Positions 28,981 to 38,131 of a DNA stretch of 64,000 nt are shown in pieces. The stretch comes from Streptomyces sp. P3. Its GTDB lineage: Bacteria > Actinomycetota > Actinomycetes > Streptomycetales > Streptomycetaceae. The stretch is taken from contig NZ_CP028369.1 in assembly GCF_003032475.1 (NCBI RefSeq), positions 9,052,001 through 9,116,000 of the forward strand, written 5' to 3'. Position 1 is the first letter of the stretch. Every line of letters starts with the position of its first letter. A program made the position numbers and the translations under genes. Below the pieces are notes generated by a model. It was not told the DNA's origin. It did no database searches and saw nothing but the letters and a program-made list of their open reading frames with translations.

Positions 28981-29712
28981 GTGACAAGGACCAACAGGCA
29001 GAGAGCTGCGCGCGTGCGGCTGGCTCGCCGAAGGCCAGGACCGGCTCGGGTGCGCTCCCCTCGGCCGGGCCCGCACCAAGGCGGGTGGCGCGGCATCGAC
29101 TGGGTTAAATGGGGCACCGTCTTCGGTATCTTCGCCGGAGTCATCACGCTCTTGTTCACTGCCCTGGCGACGTACTACCAGGCCGCAGTCTCACGAGACC
29201 AACTCGAGCAGTCCCAGGAAGATGCGCAGCGCGCCGCGTCCGCCCAGGCCCAACTCGTAAACTACTGGATGCAGTTCGAAGACGGCTCGTCCGATGCTTC
29301 CGTGACGGAGATTCACGTTGTCAACAGGTCGCTCGACCCCGTCAACAACGTTGAACTGGCTCTGACCTTCGGCGAGAACGGCACGATCCATTTTGAGGAC
29401 GCCGAGAGGGATGTTCTGGCGCCGATGGACCTTGCCACCGTCCCGCCTTGCACCCAGAAGGTGGTGAGGGTAGCGGACATAGAAGTCCGCGACGCCTTCG
29501 GCGAATCACCTGCGCCCAACGTCTTCGTAATTCCCGAGTTCCGGATGGACTATCTCACGTTCTATGACCGCAGCTCCGTCCAATGGCGCCGAGGGCCGGT
29601 GCTGAAACGACTGAGCGTAAAGGAAAGCTTAGAAGTCAAGCCATGGAAGTACAGGCTCGTCGGCCCGTGGACCAGCAGTGCACTGGAACAGTGCGGTAGC
29701 GAACCCAAGTGA
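28981..29712 (+). CDS. single-pass membrane protein of unknown function
   Basis: About 243 residues, read in the same frame as the decayed recombinase upstream but clearly a separate protein. A basic N-terminus is followed by a transmembrane helix (about 46-66, GTVFGIFAGVITLLFTALA), a short coiled coil (SRDQLEQSQEDAQRAASAQA) and a C-terminal beta-rich domain (TEIHVVNRSLDPVNNVELAL). GTG 28981 is a guess; GTG 29050 would also work. Lower GC than the neighbours suggests transfer. No family is recognised. Confidence 0.6.
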   Translation: MTRTNRQRAARVRLARRRPGPARVRSPRPGPHQGGWRGIDWVKWGTVFGIFAGVITLLFTALATYYQAAVSRDQLEQSQEDAQRAASAQAQLVNYWMQFEDGSSDASVTEIHVVNRSLDPVNNVELALTFGENGTIHFEDAERDVLAPMDLATVPPCTQKVVRVADIEVRDAFGESPAPNVFVIPEFRMDYLTFYDRSSVQWRRGPVLKRLSVKESLEVKPWKYRLVGPWTSSALEQCGSEPK

Positions 29713-29729
29713 GAACTAGGTGTTGCGGG

Positions 29730-30185
29730 TCAGGACGTTGTTGACGATGCCGTTGGCAATGACTTGGGCGGGTAGCTGCGCAGGACGAGTGAGGTGGTGA
29801 CCGGTCCGTAACGGGCGAGGGAGTCCACGACCTGTTCAAGGCGTTCGGCGTGAGAACAGTGCACGTCGAACAGCAGGCAGTCCTCGCCAGTCACACGGAG
29901 CGTCGAGATGACCTCGGGAGTCTGGGCGGCAAGGGTGAGTGCTTGGGACAGTTGCGCGTGGGCAGTGCGGAGCCGGACGATGGCGTGGATGTTCAATCCG
30001 ACTGCGGCCGGGGCGACGACGGCACGGTAGCTGGTGATGATCCCGTTCTTCTCCAGGCGTTGGATGCGGGCGCTGGCTGCTGGCTGGGACAGCCCGACTC
30101 GGCGTCCGACCTCGGCTCCGGTGAGCCGGCCGTCGGTCTGGAGCAGTTCCAAGATGGCACGGTCGATCTCGTCGAGTGATTCCAT
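29730..30185 (-). CDS. Lrp/AsnC-family regulator
   Basis: Amino-acid-responsive transcription factor of 151 residues. An N-terminal HTH (DEIDRAILELLQTDGR, VGLSQPAASARIQRLEKNGI) is followed by the RAM ligand domain (GLNIHAIVRLRTA, VTGEDCLLFDVHC). The start at 30185 follows GGGGGTG; the longer frame to 30287 has a non-family N-terminus. It is divergent from an RBBP9-like hydrolase across 122 bp, which may be its target. Confidence 0.9.
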   Translation of the reverse strand: MESLDEIDRAILELLQTDGRLTGAEVGRRVGLSQPAASARIQRLEKNGIITSYRAVVAPAAVGLNIHAIVRLRTAHAQLSQALTLAAQTPEVISTLRVTGEDCLLFDVHCSHAERLEQVVDSLARYGPVTTSLVLRSYPPKSLPTASSTTS

Positions 30186-30307
30186 CGTTGTCACCCCCAC
30201 TTTCTTAGAGATCACTTGCTGAGCCCGATCGTTGCCGCTGGTCCATCGAGAATCGCCCCAGGGGTCCCCGCGATGTGTGAGGGGCACGACTGGAAGGGCG
30301 GTAGGCG

Positions 30308-30853
30308 ATGGTCGCGTACGTCATCATCCCTGGGATCGACGGTTCGGATGAGGGGCACTGGCAGAGCTTGTGGGAGAAGCGATGGGGGCCCTCGGCGGTC
30401 CGGATCGCACCGGCCTCGTGGAGCCGGCCGGACCTGCCGGACTGGGTTGCCGCAATCCAGGCTGCCTACGAGATCGCTTCCCAGCGTGACAGCCAGGTGG
30501 CGTTGGTGGCTCACAGCCTTGGCTGCTGGGCAGCTGCGCACTGGCTGGAGCAGGCGCGACCCGACGCGGTGGCCGCGTTCCTGGTCGCGCCTCCCAATCC
30601 GCAGGGACCGGCGTTCCCATATGAGGCAGCATCGACGTTCCTGGGCCTGTCCGCTTGCCCTTTGCCGTGCCCGAGCCTGATGGTGGCCAGCGACGACGAC
30701 GCGTACTGCGACCCGACGACGTCAGCCTCCTTCGCGCACCAGTGGCAGGCATCAGGCCACCTCATCGGAAGCCACGGCCACATCAATGCCGACAGCGACC
30801 TCGGTGACTGGCCGGCGGGCCTGGAACTCCTTCGAATGCTCGTCGACTGCTGA
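30308..30853 (+). CDS. RBBP9/YdeN-type serine hydrolase
   Basis: Small alpha/beta hydrolase, 181 residues, normal for the family. Visible motifs are IPGIDGSDEGHWQSLWE at the N-terminus, nucleophile elbow VAHSLGCWAA, acidic residue in VASDDDAYCD, and catalytic His in GSHGHINADSDLGDWPAGL. The substrate is unknown. Divergent from the Lrp regulator. Confidence 0.92.
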   Translation: MVAYVIIPGIDGSDEGHWQSLWEKRWGPSAVRIAPASWSRPDLPDWVAAIQAAYEIASQRDSQVALVAHSLGCWAAAHWLEQARPDAVAAFLVAPPNPQGPAFPYEAASTFLGLSACPLPCPSLMVASDDDAYCDPTTSASFAHQWQASGHLIGSHGHINADSDLGDWPAGLELLRMLVDC

Positions 30854-30905
30854 GATGACCGATCCGACACGGAGGCCCTCCGCGTCGACGCCGGCTCTCA
30901 CCTGC

Positions 30906-31884
30906 TCAGCGCAGGCCTTGCAGGACCGCGGCGAGCGGGCGGAACGAGGCGGAGGCGACCATGTCGCCGGGGTCCTCGCCGGGCTGGAGGAAGGCGGGCA
31001 CGATGATCCTGGCCATCTTGTTCGTGCCGTCGGGGTTCGGGCGCAAGGCCCGGCCGATGTTCTGGACGATCTCGACCTGGGAGCCGCGGGTGTCGGCGAA
31101 ACACACCGCCTCAACGCCCCGCTCACCGACGATGTCGACGCCTTCACCCAGCACCCGGACGGAGGCGAGGAACGCCCGATGTACGCGGCGGCCCGCGGCG
31201 TCGATACCGTCGGCGAACTGCCGTAGGGCTTCGCGTCGTTCGGCTACGAGGTGGTCGCCGCACAGCCATGCCGACCACACCCGGTCCGGGCGTACGTGAC
31301 GGCCGGCCTCCAGCTCGTAGAACTCCGCGTCGATCGACGACTTCGGCAGGGCGTCCGCGTCCGCCAGGGCTTCGTCGCAGGCCTCGGCCGCGTACAGCTC
31401 GGCGGCCGTCTGCGGCATCTTCTCCGCGAACGCCATCGCCTCCTCGACCCGCTGGTGGAAGGTCATGATCGTGCGCAGGTTCCGCGCGGCGGCATGCTCC
31501 AGGAGCGCCGTCTGCAGCAGGGCGAGGCGCCGGCCCCGCTGCGCCTCCTCCGACGGTGCCTGGACGGGGGAGGGGTCGTGGATCTCCAGCACGTCGATCT
31601 CGAACCGGCGAGGATGCCGCGCTCGATCGCCTCGGACAACTCCAGCTCGTAGATCCACTCGCCGTACGGGCCGTCCGGGTCGTCGGCCATCGTCGCGAGC
31701 TCCACCTCCTGGCCGTCCTTGCCTCTCTGCGGCCGGGGGAGGCGAGGATGCGGGGGGTGGCGGTGAGGTAGAGCCGGAAGTCCGACGGGATGCGGGTGTT
31801 GTCGTGGATCGCCGCCCACGGGCGCCCAAGATCACCCGCAGTGGAGTGGGCTTCGTCGACGACGGCGAGGTCGAACGGGGCCAT
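30906..31884 (-). pseudogene. DEAD/DEAH helicase remnant with frameshifts
   Basis: Successive minus frames give Walker B-like LAVVDEAHST and motif III LYLTATPRIL, then after a shift near 31735 DGPYGEWIYELELSEAIERG, and after another near 31605 FEIDVLEIHDPSP, TIMTFHQRVEEAMAFAE, RAFLASVRVLGEGVD and EIVQNIGRALRPN (motifs V and VI). It matches the core of Streptomyces helicases with helicase-associated C-terminal domains, but both ends and the reading frame are lost. Confidence 0.75.
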
Positions 31885-31923
31885 CGTCTGTCCGTACAGC
31901 CGCTCCCCGCCCGCCAGAGCGGC

Positions 31924-31949
31924 TGTGCGATCTCATCGATGCTGCGGTA
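31924..31949 (+). repeat. 26-bp repeat, copy 1 (inverted relative to 43146)
   Basis: A perfect 26-bp match, in opposite orientation, to 43146-43171. It begins TGTGCGATCTCATCGATG and lies 29 bp left of the 86-bp direct repeat. Confidence 0.8.
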
Positions 31950-31978
31950 GCCGGGCGGCTGCGACCTGCGGTCCCGCA

Positions 31979-32064
31979 GATGTGTTGCGACCGCCTTGAC
32001 ATGCGGTTCGGGGGAGGGGAGTACACCTGAACTGCGATCCTGCATGTCGATCGAGACGGCCGCA
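31979..32064 (+). repeat. 86-bp dispersed direct repeat, copy 1
   Basis: Identical to 43197-43282 except for two bases. It contains TTGACATGCGGTTCGGGGGA and a run of purines. Neither copy lies in a recognisable gene; both join broken genes to unrelated sequence. Confidence 0.85.
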
Positions 32065-32491
32065 GATGTCGTGAGAACGCCTATGAGCCCCTACGAACGG
32101 CGGTCGAGTTGGGAACCAGGCGGCCCTGAAGCAGGTGGTCTTGCACTCCATGGGATCGGATGGGGTGTGCTGTTCATCGCGGGGTGTAGGGGCAAAAGAG
32201 CTGAGATCGGGAAACAGGCCGGTGGCTTAACTCGATGATGTCGAGCTGGGTGCCGGGGCGTCAGTCGGTGCAGGCGCGTAGGCCGTCGCGGGGCGGCGGC
32301 ATGCCTTGTTTCGGCCGACGGGACGGCGGCGGTTGCCCGCCGTGCGGCAGTCCCCCGCCCTGGGCATCGATGGCCGCAGGGACAGTTGGGACCCGCTTGC
32401 GGTGCTCCGACGAGTCCTACGCGATCGAGGGCCGGTTCCTCGGCGACGTGCTTGTGGCGGGTATCGGAGAACCTTGGTGCCCGGGATGCCA

Positions 32492-35400
32492 TCAGGGCGG
32501 CGGCGGGAGATCGCGCCAACCCCACGGCCGGGCGTTCTCCCCGTTGGCCTCACGTCCGAATCGCCTGGCCTCGATGGCGGCTGCCCCGCGGTCCTCAGCG
32601 CGACTGCTCAGGACGGCGACGGCCTCGTCCGCCCCGATTGTCCGCAGCAGACGCAGCAGGACGGCCACGGCGGCCGCGTCGGTGGTTTCGACACCGGTCG
32701 CGGCGTGGACGGCGAGGTCGGCCGTGGCCTCGTCTGCGCCGTATTCCGACAACCCGTCGAGCAGCAGCGTGACGAACTCGATGTCGGCCTCCGCCACCAC
32801 GCGACGATTCAGGGTGGTCATCGCCTCGTGCGCGCCGAGGTCCTCCAGGACCTGTGCCAGAACGGCGACCCCGTAGGCGTCCCGGAGTTCGGACTTGACC
32901 TCGGGACGACGGTCGAGCAGCGCCGCTACCGCCTCGGTCTCGTCCGCGTCATGCAGGGCTCCGAGCAGAGCGGCGGTCGCCTGCGGCCAGCTGAGGTCGG
33001 CACAGGCCTCGGGACGCCGGGACAGCAGCACAGCCGTGGCTGCGGACTGACCGGACCTGCGGAACTGCTCCAACAGGTCGGCCACGTCGTCCGGGAAGGC
33101 CGGGTTGACGTAGGCCGCGGCGCGGTGGCTGAGTACAGCGGCGTCCTCGTCGGCGCCCACCCGCTGCAGCGCGTCCACCAACACCCCGACGTCGCCCATG
33201 CGGTCGCCGAATTCGGCCTCGGCTCCGGCACGGCGACTGAGGGTGACGATCTCGGTGTCCGCGCCGGCCTGCTTCAGCGCCTGCAGCAAGTCAGCCAGAG
33301 CGGCGGGGTCGACCAGGGGTGAATAGCGGGCCGCGCGGCGACTAAGCGCATGCGCGGCCTCGCCGGCTCCCGTCGCCAGCAGCTTCCCGATCAGCCGCGC
33401 GACGGCTCGGGGATTGGTGAGGTCGGCACTCTCCTCGGGACGGCGGGCCAGCAATGCCCACACGTCCTCGTCCGCGCCCGCATGGTGCAGCGCGGTCAGC
33501 AACTCCAGCACGCCGGCAGGGCTCGTGATGTCTGCGCTGCTGACCGGGTCGCGTCCCAGCAGCACCGTCACGGCCTCGTGTGCCCCGGCCTTCTGCAGTT
33601 CCAGGAGCCAGGCCCCGGTGTCGGCCGCAGGGACGTCGACGGCGACCCGGGTGCACAGGGCGTCCGCAGCGTCGTCCTCGTCGCAGTCCCGGAGGACGGT
33701 GATCAGGGCGCCGACGGTTGCCGCTATCGTGAGGTCGACGCGCGACGCTGGCTCACGCTGCAGCAGCACGCTGAGCGCCTCGTGCCGACCGGCCCGCGTG
33801 AGGGTGTCGATGAGATGGGCGACGGCGTGGGCGTCGCTGAGGTCGGCGTGCTCGGCGATCCACAAGAAGGCGTCGTGATCACCGAGTTCGCACAAGGCGA
33901 GGCGACCGCAGAGCTCGGAGGACGCCCACGGGTGCCCGAGCCGGACCGCCTTGCGCCACAGAAGGACGGCCTGCCGGTACAGGGCGTGTCTGTCTGCCGA
34001 CTGCGCCAGGCCGAAGAGGGTGTCGGGGGCGGTGGTGTGGTCGGTCAGGGCCTGCCACAGGGCGGGCGTCGCGTTCCGGCTGTCTCGTAGCTCGCGGATG
34101 CGCTGGTCCAGGTAGTCCGTCGGCTCGTAGCGGGCCGGCGCACCGGAGCGCGGGCGGACCGCTGTCAGTGCGGTCAGCGAGCGGCGGACGTCGGTACGGC
34201 TGCCGTCGGCCCGTTCCCCGGTGCTGAGGGCCTCCAGCGCTTTCCTGGCCCAGTCCGGATCGGCTGGGCGCTGGTGGGGGTGCAACGCGCCGTCCGCGGC
34301 GTCGGCGAGCACGGTCTCCGGAAGGCTCTCGGTGTGACCCAGATGGCGGGCGTCGAGTGCGGCCGTGATGAGCGCGTGTTCGACCGGGGTGAAATGGCCA
34401 TCGGGCCCTTCCATGTAGGCGGTGAGCATCTCGGGGCCACCACTGAGGTGCTGCACCACCCGGCCGTCGCCGGTGCCGGCGGCCAGCGCCTCGTACAGCC
34501 GTCGGTCTCCTTGCAGGCGGGCGAGTTCAGCCCAGTCGGCCCGTTCCCGGTCCGACAGGGCGCCGCGGACCGGGATCCGCCGAGTGGCGGGGGCGGTCAG
34601 AAGGGCGCGGGACTGATCGTGCCCGATCGTTGCGGGCCGGGTGAGCTCGTGCCAGTACGGGTCGGTCCACAGGGTGCCCACGGCCACCACTCCCAGCCGC
34701 CGTTCCAGCAGCCGGCGCAGGGCCGCGGCGGCGCGTTCGCCGTCGTCGCCGAACAAGAAGCGCTGTGACTCGTTCAGCCACAGCACCGTTCCGCTCGTGA
34801 TCCGGTCGGATCGCAGCAGATCCAGGAGGTCTTCTGCGGTTGCCGGGCGCAGCAGCGGCTGGTTGGGGGCCAAGGCCAGCAGGGCTTCGTACAGGGCGCG
34901 GGTCTTGCCGGTGGACGAGTCACCGGTGAGCATCACGAGCACAGACGGACCGCCGGCCAGAGCGGGCTCTAACGCGGCCCGCAGGTCGGCGTCGTGGGTT
35001 CGCGCCAAGTACGGCGTGAGGTCGGGCGGTGAGGGCGCGCTGTCGTCCTGCGGGGCGGTGACGGTGCGATGCACCTCCAGGTTCAGCGCGCCGACCGTCA
35101 CAAGGGTCTCCGCGCACAGTCCGCCGACCGGTTGCTCGACCGCCGTGGTCCGGCCACGGAGTTCGGCGGCCCGTTCCGTGCGTGCCCGATCCAGTTGGTT
35201 CCGCCACCAACGGCCGTCGGGCGCTCCCTCGCCGGCCCAAGCCGACCAGAGAAGGACCAGTGCCACGACGTGGTCGTCGCTGCCCTGCTGGGGGACCTTG
35301 AAGGCACTCGAGTCCTCAGGCGCCCAGTCACTGATCGACTGCCCCCGAAAGCGGGGGTGCTTCTTTCGCAGTTCGTCTTGAACCGTGCGCTGGCTGAAGG

Positions 35401-35497
35401 ACGCATTCTCACGGTGCCGTGCTTCCTCCGCCCGTTCCCTCAAACCGCGCAACCTGGCGTAGAGATCACCTGCTTGGGGCCCCACTCGTTCCGCCAT
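32492..35497 (-). CDS. large HTH-P-loop NTPase with C-terminal helical repeats (STAND-like)
   Basis: 1001 residues. The N-terminal 110 residues look like a small helical DNA-binding-like module (SQRTVQDELRKKHPRFRGQS, ISDWAP). A P-loop NTPase follows with Walker A GDSSTGKT at 192-199 and a Walker B-like VLWLNES at 238-244. Residues about 550-970 hold roughly ten solenoid repeats of about 43 residues built on LLxxLxxAGADExVxxLLxRxP, and the tail reads RFGREANGENARPWGWRDL as in related Streptomyces proteins. The layout of sensor repeats plus NTPase recalls STAND proteins used in signalling and phage defence; that role is an inference. AGAGGA abuts ATG 35497; GTG 35485 is an alternative start with better spacing. 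Confidence 0.8.
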   Translation of the reverse strand: MAERVGPQAGDLYARLRGLRERAEEARHRENASFSQRTVQDELRKKHPRFRGQSISDWAPEDSSAFKVPQQGSDDHVVALVLLWSAWAGEGAPDGRWWRNQLDRARTERAAELRGRTTAVEQPVGGLCAETLVTVGALNLEVHRTVTAPQDDSAPSPPDLTPYLARTHDADLRAALEPALAGGPSVLVMLTGDSSTGKTRALYEALLALAPNQPLLRPATAEDLLDLLRSDRITSGTVLWLNESQRFLFGDDGERAAAALRRLLERRLGVVAVGTLWTDPYWHELTRPATIGHDQSRALLTAPATRRIPVRGALSDRERADWAELARLQGDRRLYEALAAGTGDGRVVQHLSGGPEMLTAYMEGPDGHFTPVEHALITAALDARHLGHTESLPETVLADAADGALHPHQRPADPDWARKALEALSTGERADGSRTDVRRSLTALTAVRPRSGAPARYEPTDYLDQRIRELRDSRNATPALWQALTDHTTAPDTLFGLAQSADRHALYRQAVLLWRKAVRLGHPWASSELCGRLALCELGDHDAFLWIAEHADLSDAHAVAHLIDTLTRAGRHEALSVLLQREPASRVDLTIAATVGALITVLRDCDEDDAADALCTRVAVDVPAADTGAWLLELQKAGAHEAVTVLLGRDPVSSADITSPAGVLELLTALHHAGADEDVWALLARRPEESADLTNPRAVARLIGKLLATGAGEAAHALSRRAARYSPLVDPAALADLLQALKQAGADTEIVTLSRRAGAEAEFGDRMGDVGVLVDALQRVGADEDAAVLSHRAAAYVNPAFPDDVADLLEQFRRSGQSAATAVLLSRRPEACADLSWPQATAALLGALHDADETEAVAALLDRRPEVKSELRDAYGVAVLAQVLEDLGAHEAMTTLNRRVVAEADIEFVTLLLDGLSEYGADEATADLAVHAATGVETTDAAAVAVLLRLLRTIGADEAVAVLSSRAEDRGAAAIEARRFGREANGENARPWGWRDLPPPP

Positions 35498-35711
35498 TCC
35501 TCTGGCTGTCTCGTCGTGACCGACCTCCGCAGGCCCGCGCCCGTTTCGGGCAGGCCGGGCAGGTTTCGTACTCGCCTGTGACCAGCACCGTAGGGCATCC
35601 GGTCGGTCCAGCGCCCGCTACTGCGGACAAAGCGGGTCGCCGCAGAGCAGATTCGAGGCATCGCGCCGGGCCCGGCCGCCATCCACACCGATCGACAGAA
35701 GGAGCACCATC

Positions 35712-35870
35712 ATGTCCGCGTGCCGTACCCGCCGCCCCGCCGACGGCAAGCCTTCGCCCAGCACGGCCCCGCTGTGGCGGGAGGCGTGCCGCCGGGCCGT
35801 TCTGGCCCTCGCCGCGGCGATCGGCCCCGCTGCCGTGGCACTGGCCCAGTGGTTGACCGAGAGGCGCTGA
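35712..35870 (+). CDS. 52-residue hypothetical protein
   Basis: A short gene with an excellent ribosome site (GAAGGAG) before ATG 35712. The product is basic at the start (RTRRPADGK), then has one hydrophobic helix (AVLALAAAIGPAAVALAQWL) and ends TERR, so it may be a small single-pass membrane protein. A perfect terminator hairpin follows 11 bp after the stop. It is divergent from the large NTPase gene, 214 bp away. Confidence 0.65.
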   Translation: MSACRTRRPADGKPSPSTAPLWREACRRAVLALAAAIGPAAVALAQWLTERR

Positions 35871-35881
35871 CCGACCGGCAC

Positions 35882-35909
35882 GGGGCCGGACACCATCCTG
35901 TCCGGCCCC
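35882..35909 (+). terminator. hairpin terminator
   Basis: Perfect 11-bp stem GGGGCCGGACA / TGTCCGGCCCC with a 6-nt loop, just after the 52-residue gene. Confidence 0.8.
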
Positions 35910-36147
35910 ACGCCACATGGGGTGAGCAGATCGCGTAGCGACTGGGCACGCAGCGAAGCCTGAGCAGGCCTTGTTCCTCGTCCATGCACCGGGCTTCCAC
36001 CTGGACGCCACGTCCACCGGCTGCAGTTGCTCGACATGAAGGGGCCGCGTCCATCGGGGACATGTCCGACAGTCTCATGCACCAGCACGCCGGCCTTTAC
36101 CGTCGCACGCTGGCCCGCGGCCACGCCCGCGCCGCCATGGTGCTGTC

Positions 36148-36319
36148 CGCGGCCGTAGTAGTTCTTGTCCCCGATGATCGTCTGGCCCGGGTGGGAGGCC
36201 GCCACGTCGGGTGCGGCATCGAGCATGTCGCGCAGTGTCTCGCGCTCGTCGGCCTTCGCACCGGTGAGGGCGAACAGGACCGGTAGCCCGCCGTACACGT
36301 CGATCAAGCTCACAACTCG
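36148..36319 (-). pseudogene. IS982-like transposase fragment
   Basis: The minus frame reads GLPVLFALTGAKADERETLR, DMLDAAPDV, HPGQTIIGDKNYYGR, the central part of IS982-type transposases in actinomycetes. It joins directly to an IS3 fragment at 36318 and decays on the other side. Confidence 0.65.
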
Positions 36320-36651
36320 CCTGGTGTGTGCGGGAATTGAGGCATCCATGGGGTCGGTCGGGGACAGTTACGACAATGCCCCCGCGGAGAATCGGTGGAT
36401 GCTCGTCAAGACCGAGTGCGTCCGCGGTCGCGTTTTCCCGACGAGGGCCGAGGCGAACCTCGCGCTCTTCGAGTACATCGACGGTTTCTACAACAGCCGG
36501 CGCATCCAGAAACGGCTCGGCTACCTCAGCCCGATCGAGTTCGAGGAGAAACACTACGTCGAGCAGGCAACGGCCGAACGAACGAACCTGAAACCCCGTC
36601 AACCCGCCCTGACCAGCTGATCAGCACCTCCCGTGCAGCGGGGGAACCTCA
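36318..36651 (+). pseudogene. IS3-family OrfB C-terminal fragment with right end
   Basis: The plus frame ending at 36620 reads AGIEASMGSVGDSYDNAPAE, NRWMLVKTECVRGRVFPTR, ALFEYIDGFYNSRRIQKRLG, YLSPIEFEEKHY: the last third of an IS3 integrase-type transposase with its final catalytic Glu. About 30 bp after the stop a GC-rich arm (CTCCCGTGCAGCGGGGGAAC) looks like the right inverted repeat. Confidence 0.8.
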
Positions 36652-36930
36652 AACGAGCACAGCGCGGGTTCGGCGGGCCGCTCGTCGACGTGCTCGATCG
36701 TGAGGCCGGCGGCGCGGGCCTGCTCCTTCCAGGCCGGGGCGGTGCCAAGTCGCGCTGCCCGGGCCATCACCAGCCGGCCGCCCGGAACCAGCGCACGCCT
36801 CGGTTCACGCAGTGCTGCGTTGCGGTCGGCGGCACCGCCGAAGGCGTCCACGCACACGATCCCGTGGGCGCCAGAGTCGGGCAGGTCGGTGTTCTCCAAC
36901 TCGGCGACGCGAAAGGGGGACGCAGTGCCA
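36652..36930 (-). pseudogene. class I SAM methyltransferase fragment
   Basis: The minus frame reads FRVAELENTDLPDSGAHGIV, CVDAFGGAADRNAALREPRR, ALVPGGRLVMARAAR, GLTIEHVDERPAEP, the middle of a methyltransferase domain (motifs near the SAM pocket and the PGG loop). The 3' end is cut by the IS3 right end and the 5' part is missing. Confidence 0.6.
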
Positions 36931-37011
36931 TGTACAGGCGTCTGCCCCCGAGGGCAGGGCCCCCGTGGGTGTCAGTCCGGCGCTGGGGAGAAGGGGCGGC
37001 AGATACAGCCG

Positions 37012-37476
37012 TCAGGATTCGGCGGCGGACACGTGGCGAGCCAACTCGGTGGCAAGGCGTCGCATGACCGTGCGGTTGGCGTGCCGCATCGTGGGCCGCA
37101 CGACTGGGGCCAGCAGCCGGTCGGCGAGAGGGGCGTGCACCCACGTGTACGTGAACGAGATGTGGGTCCCACCGGTTCGCAGCGGCTCGATGGCGTAGGT
37201 GCCGTGAGCCAGTCGCCGACCGGCCGCGCTGACGTTGTGTTCGACGATGCGCCGCGGCGCATCGGCCTCGATGACCTTGATAGTGACATCGGTCTTCGTG
37301 CCGCTCAGCGCGGCGGTGACGGTGGCGCACGATCCGATGCCCCGGGCGGGCCCGCTGTAGCGCCAGTTGGTCAGGTAGTGGTCGGTGAACCGCTCGTGGT
37401 GGGCCATGACGTCGAGGAAGCCGTAGACCTGCTCGGGAGTCTGAGGTACGTCGATCGACACGGTGACAGGCTTCAT
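37012..37476 (-). CDS. SRPBCC-family protein
   Basis: Lipid/polyketide-binding-fold protein of 154 residues. It starts MKPVTVSIDVPQTPEQVYGF, the usual SRPBCC beginning, with HHERFTDHYLTNW, RIVEHNVSAAGRRLAHGTYA and SFTYTWVHAPLADRLL later. The start codon at 37476 lies inside operator 1 and has no ribosome site, which points to leaderless translation. It is divergent from the TetR gene and almost certainly controlled by it. The ligand is unknown. Confidence 0.85.
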   Translation of the reverse strand: MKPVTVSIDVPQTPEQVYGFLDVMAHHERFTDHYLTNWRYSGPARGIGSCATVTAALSGTKTDVTIKVIEADAPRRIVEHNVSAAGRRLAHGTYAIEPLRTGGTHISFTYTWVHAPLADRLLAPVVRPTMRHANRTVMRRLATELARHVSAAES

Positions 37477-37493
37477 GTACCACACGGTACATG
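37474..37493. promoter_or_regulatory. TetR operator 1
   Basis: Perfect dyad CATGTACC-ACAC-GGTACATG with 8-bp arms, covering the start codon of the SRPBCC gene. The same 6-bp arms recur in operator 2. Confidence 0.85.
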
Positions 37494-37498
37494 CGGCA

Positions 37499-37514
37499 TG
37501 TACCGATTGGTACA
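37499..37514. promoter_or_regulatory. TetR operator 2
   Basis: Perfect dyad TGTACC-GATT-GGTACA, 23 bp centre to centre from operator 1 and 17 bp before the preferred TetR start at 37532. Confidence 0.85.
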
Positions 37515-37531
37515 GTCGTGACGTGGACACC

Positions 37532-38131
37532 ATGGATGACTCGCACCCTGAGGGCGGGGCCGAGCAAGGCACGCATGGGGATCGGCGCGCACAACTGGTG
37601 GACGCGGCTGTCGACCACGTTGCGGCACACGGCATAGCGGACCTGAGCCTGCGCGGGCTGGGCGCCGCGATCGGTGTCAGTCACCGCATGCTGATCCACT
37701 ACTTCGGTTCCAAGGAACGGTTGCTCGTTGAGATCGTCCGGACGTCGGAGCGGCGCCAGCGCGATGTGCTGTCCCGGCTCCGCCTGGAGCCCGGTCACTC
37801 GCCCGCCGATGTCGCGCGGATGCTGTGGCGGCAACTGACGGACCCTCGGCTGGCCGGTCAGGAGCGGCTCTTCTTCGAAATCTGCGGGCATGCGCTGCGC
37901 GGCCGCCCCGAGGCCGCCCCGGTCCTCGAAGGGCTGGTGACGGACTGGCTGGAGCCGCTCGTAGCCGCCGAGGTCGGTGCGGGGGCGGAGCCTGACGCGG
38001 CCCGGAACCGGGCCAGGCTGGGACTCGCCACCGTCCGCGGTCTGCTGCTCGACCTGCTCGCTACCGGTGACCGCGCCGGCGTTGACGCGGCGATGGAGGA
38101 GTTCCTCCTGTTGTACTACGGCTCGGAGTGA
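37532..38131 (+). CDS. TetR-family repressor
   Basis: 199 residues. The N-terminal HTH is seen in RRAQLVDAAVDHVAAHGIAD, SLRGLGAAIGVSHRMLIHYF and GSKERLLVEIV. The C-terminal part is a helical ligand domain (ERLFFEICGHALRGRPEAAP, RLGLATVRGLLLDLLATGDR). ATG 37532 or GTG 37523 may start it; no clear ribosome site exists. It should bind the two dyads in the short gap and thus repress itself and the SRPBCC gene. Confidence 0.9.
   Translation: MDDSHPEGGAEQGTHGDRRAQLVDAAVDHVAAHGIADLSLRGLGAAIGVSHRMLIHYFGSKERLLVEIVRTSERRQRDVLSRLRLEPGHSPADVARMLWRQLTDPRLAGQERLFFEICGHALRGRPEAAPVLEGLVTDWLEPLVAAEVGAGAEPDAARNRARLGLATVRGLLLDLLATGDRAGVDAAMEEFLLLYYGSE

Larger units (their letters stand above)
31885..32491. other. 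intergenic stretch holding a dispersed repeat
   Basis: No gene is supported. The left part holds the 26-bp and 86-bp repeats shared with 43146-43282; the rest is featureless. Confidence 0.5.
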
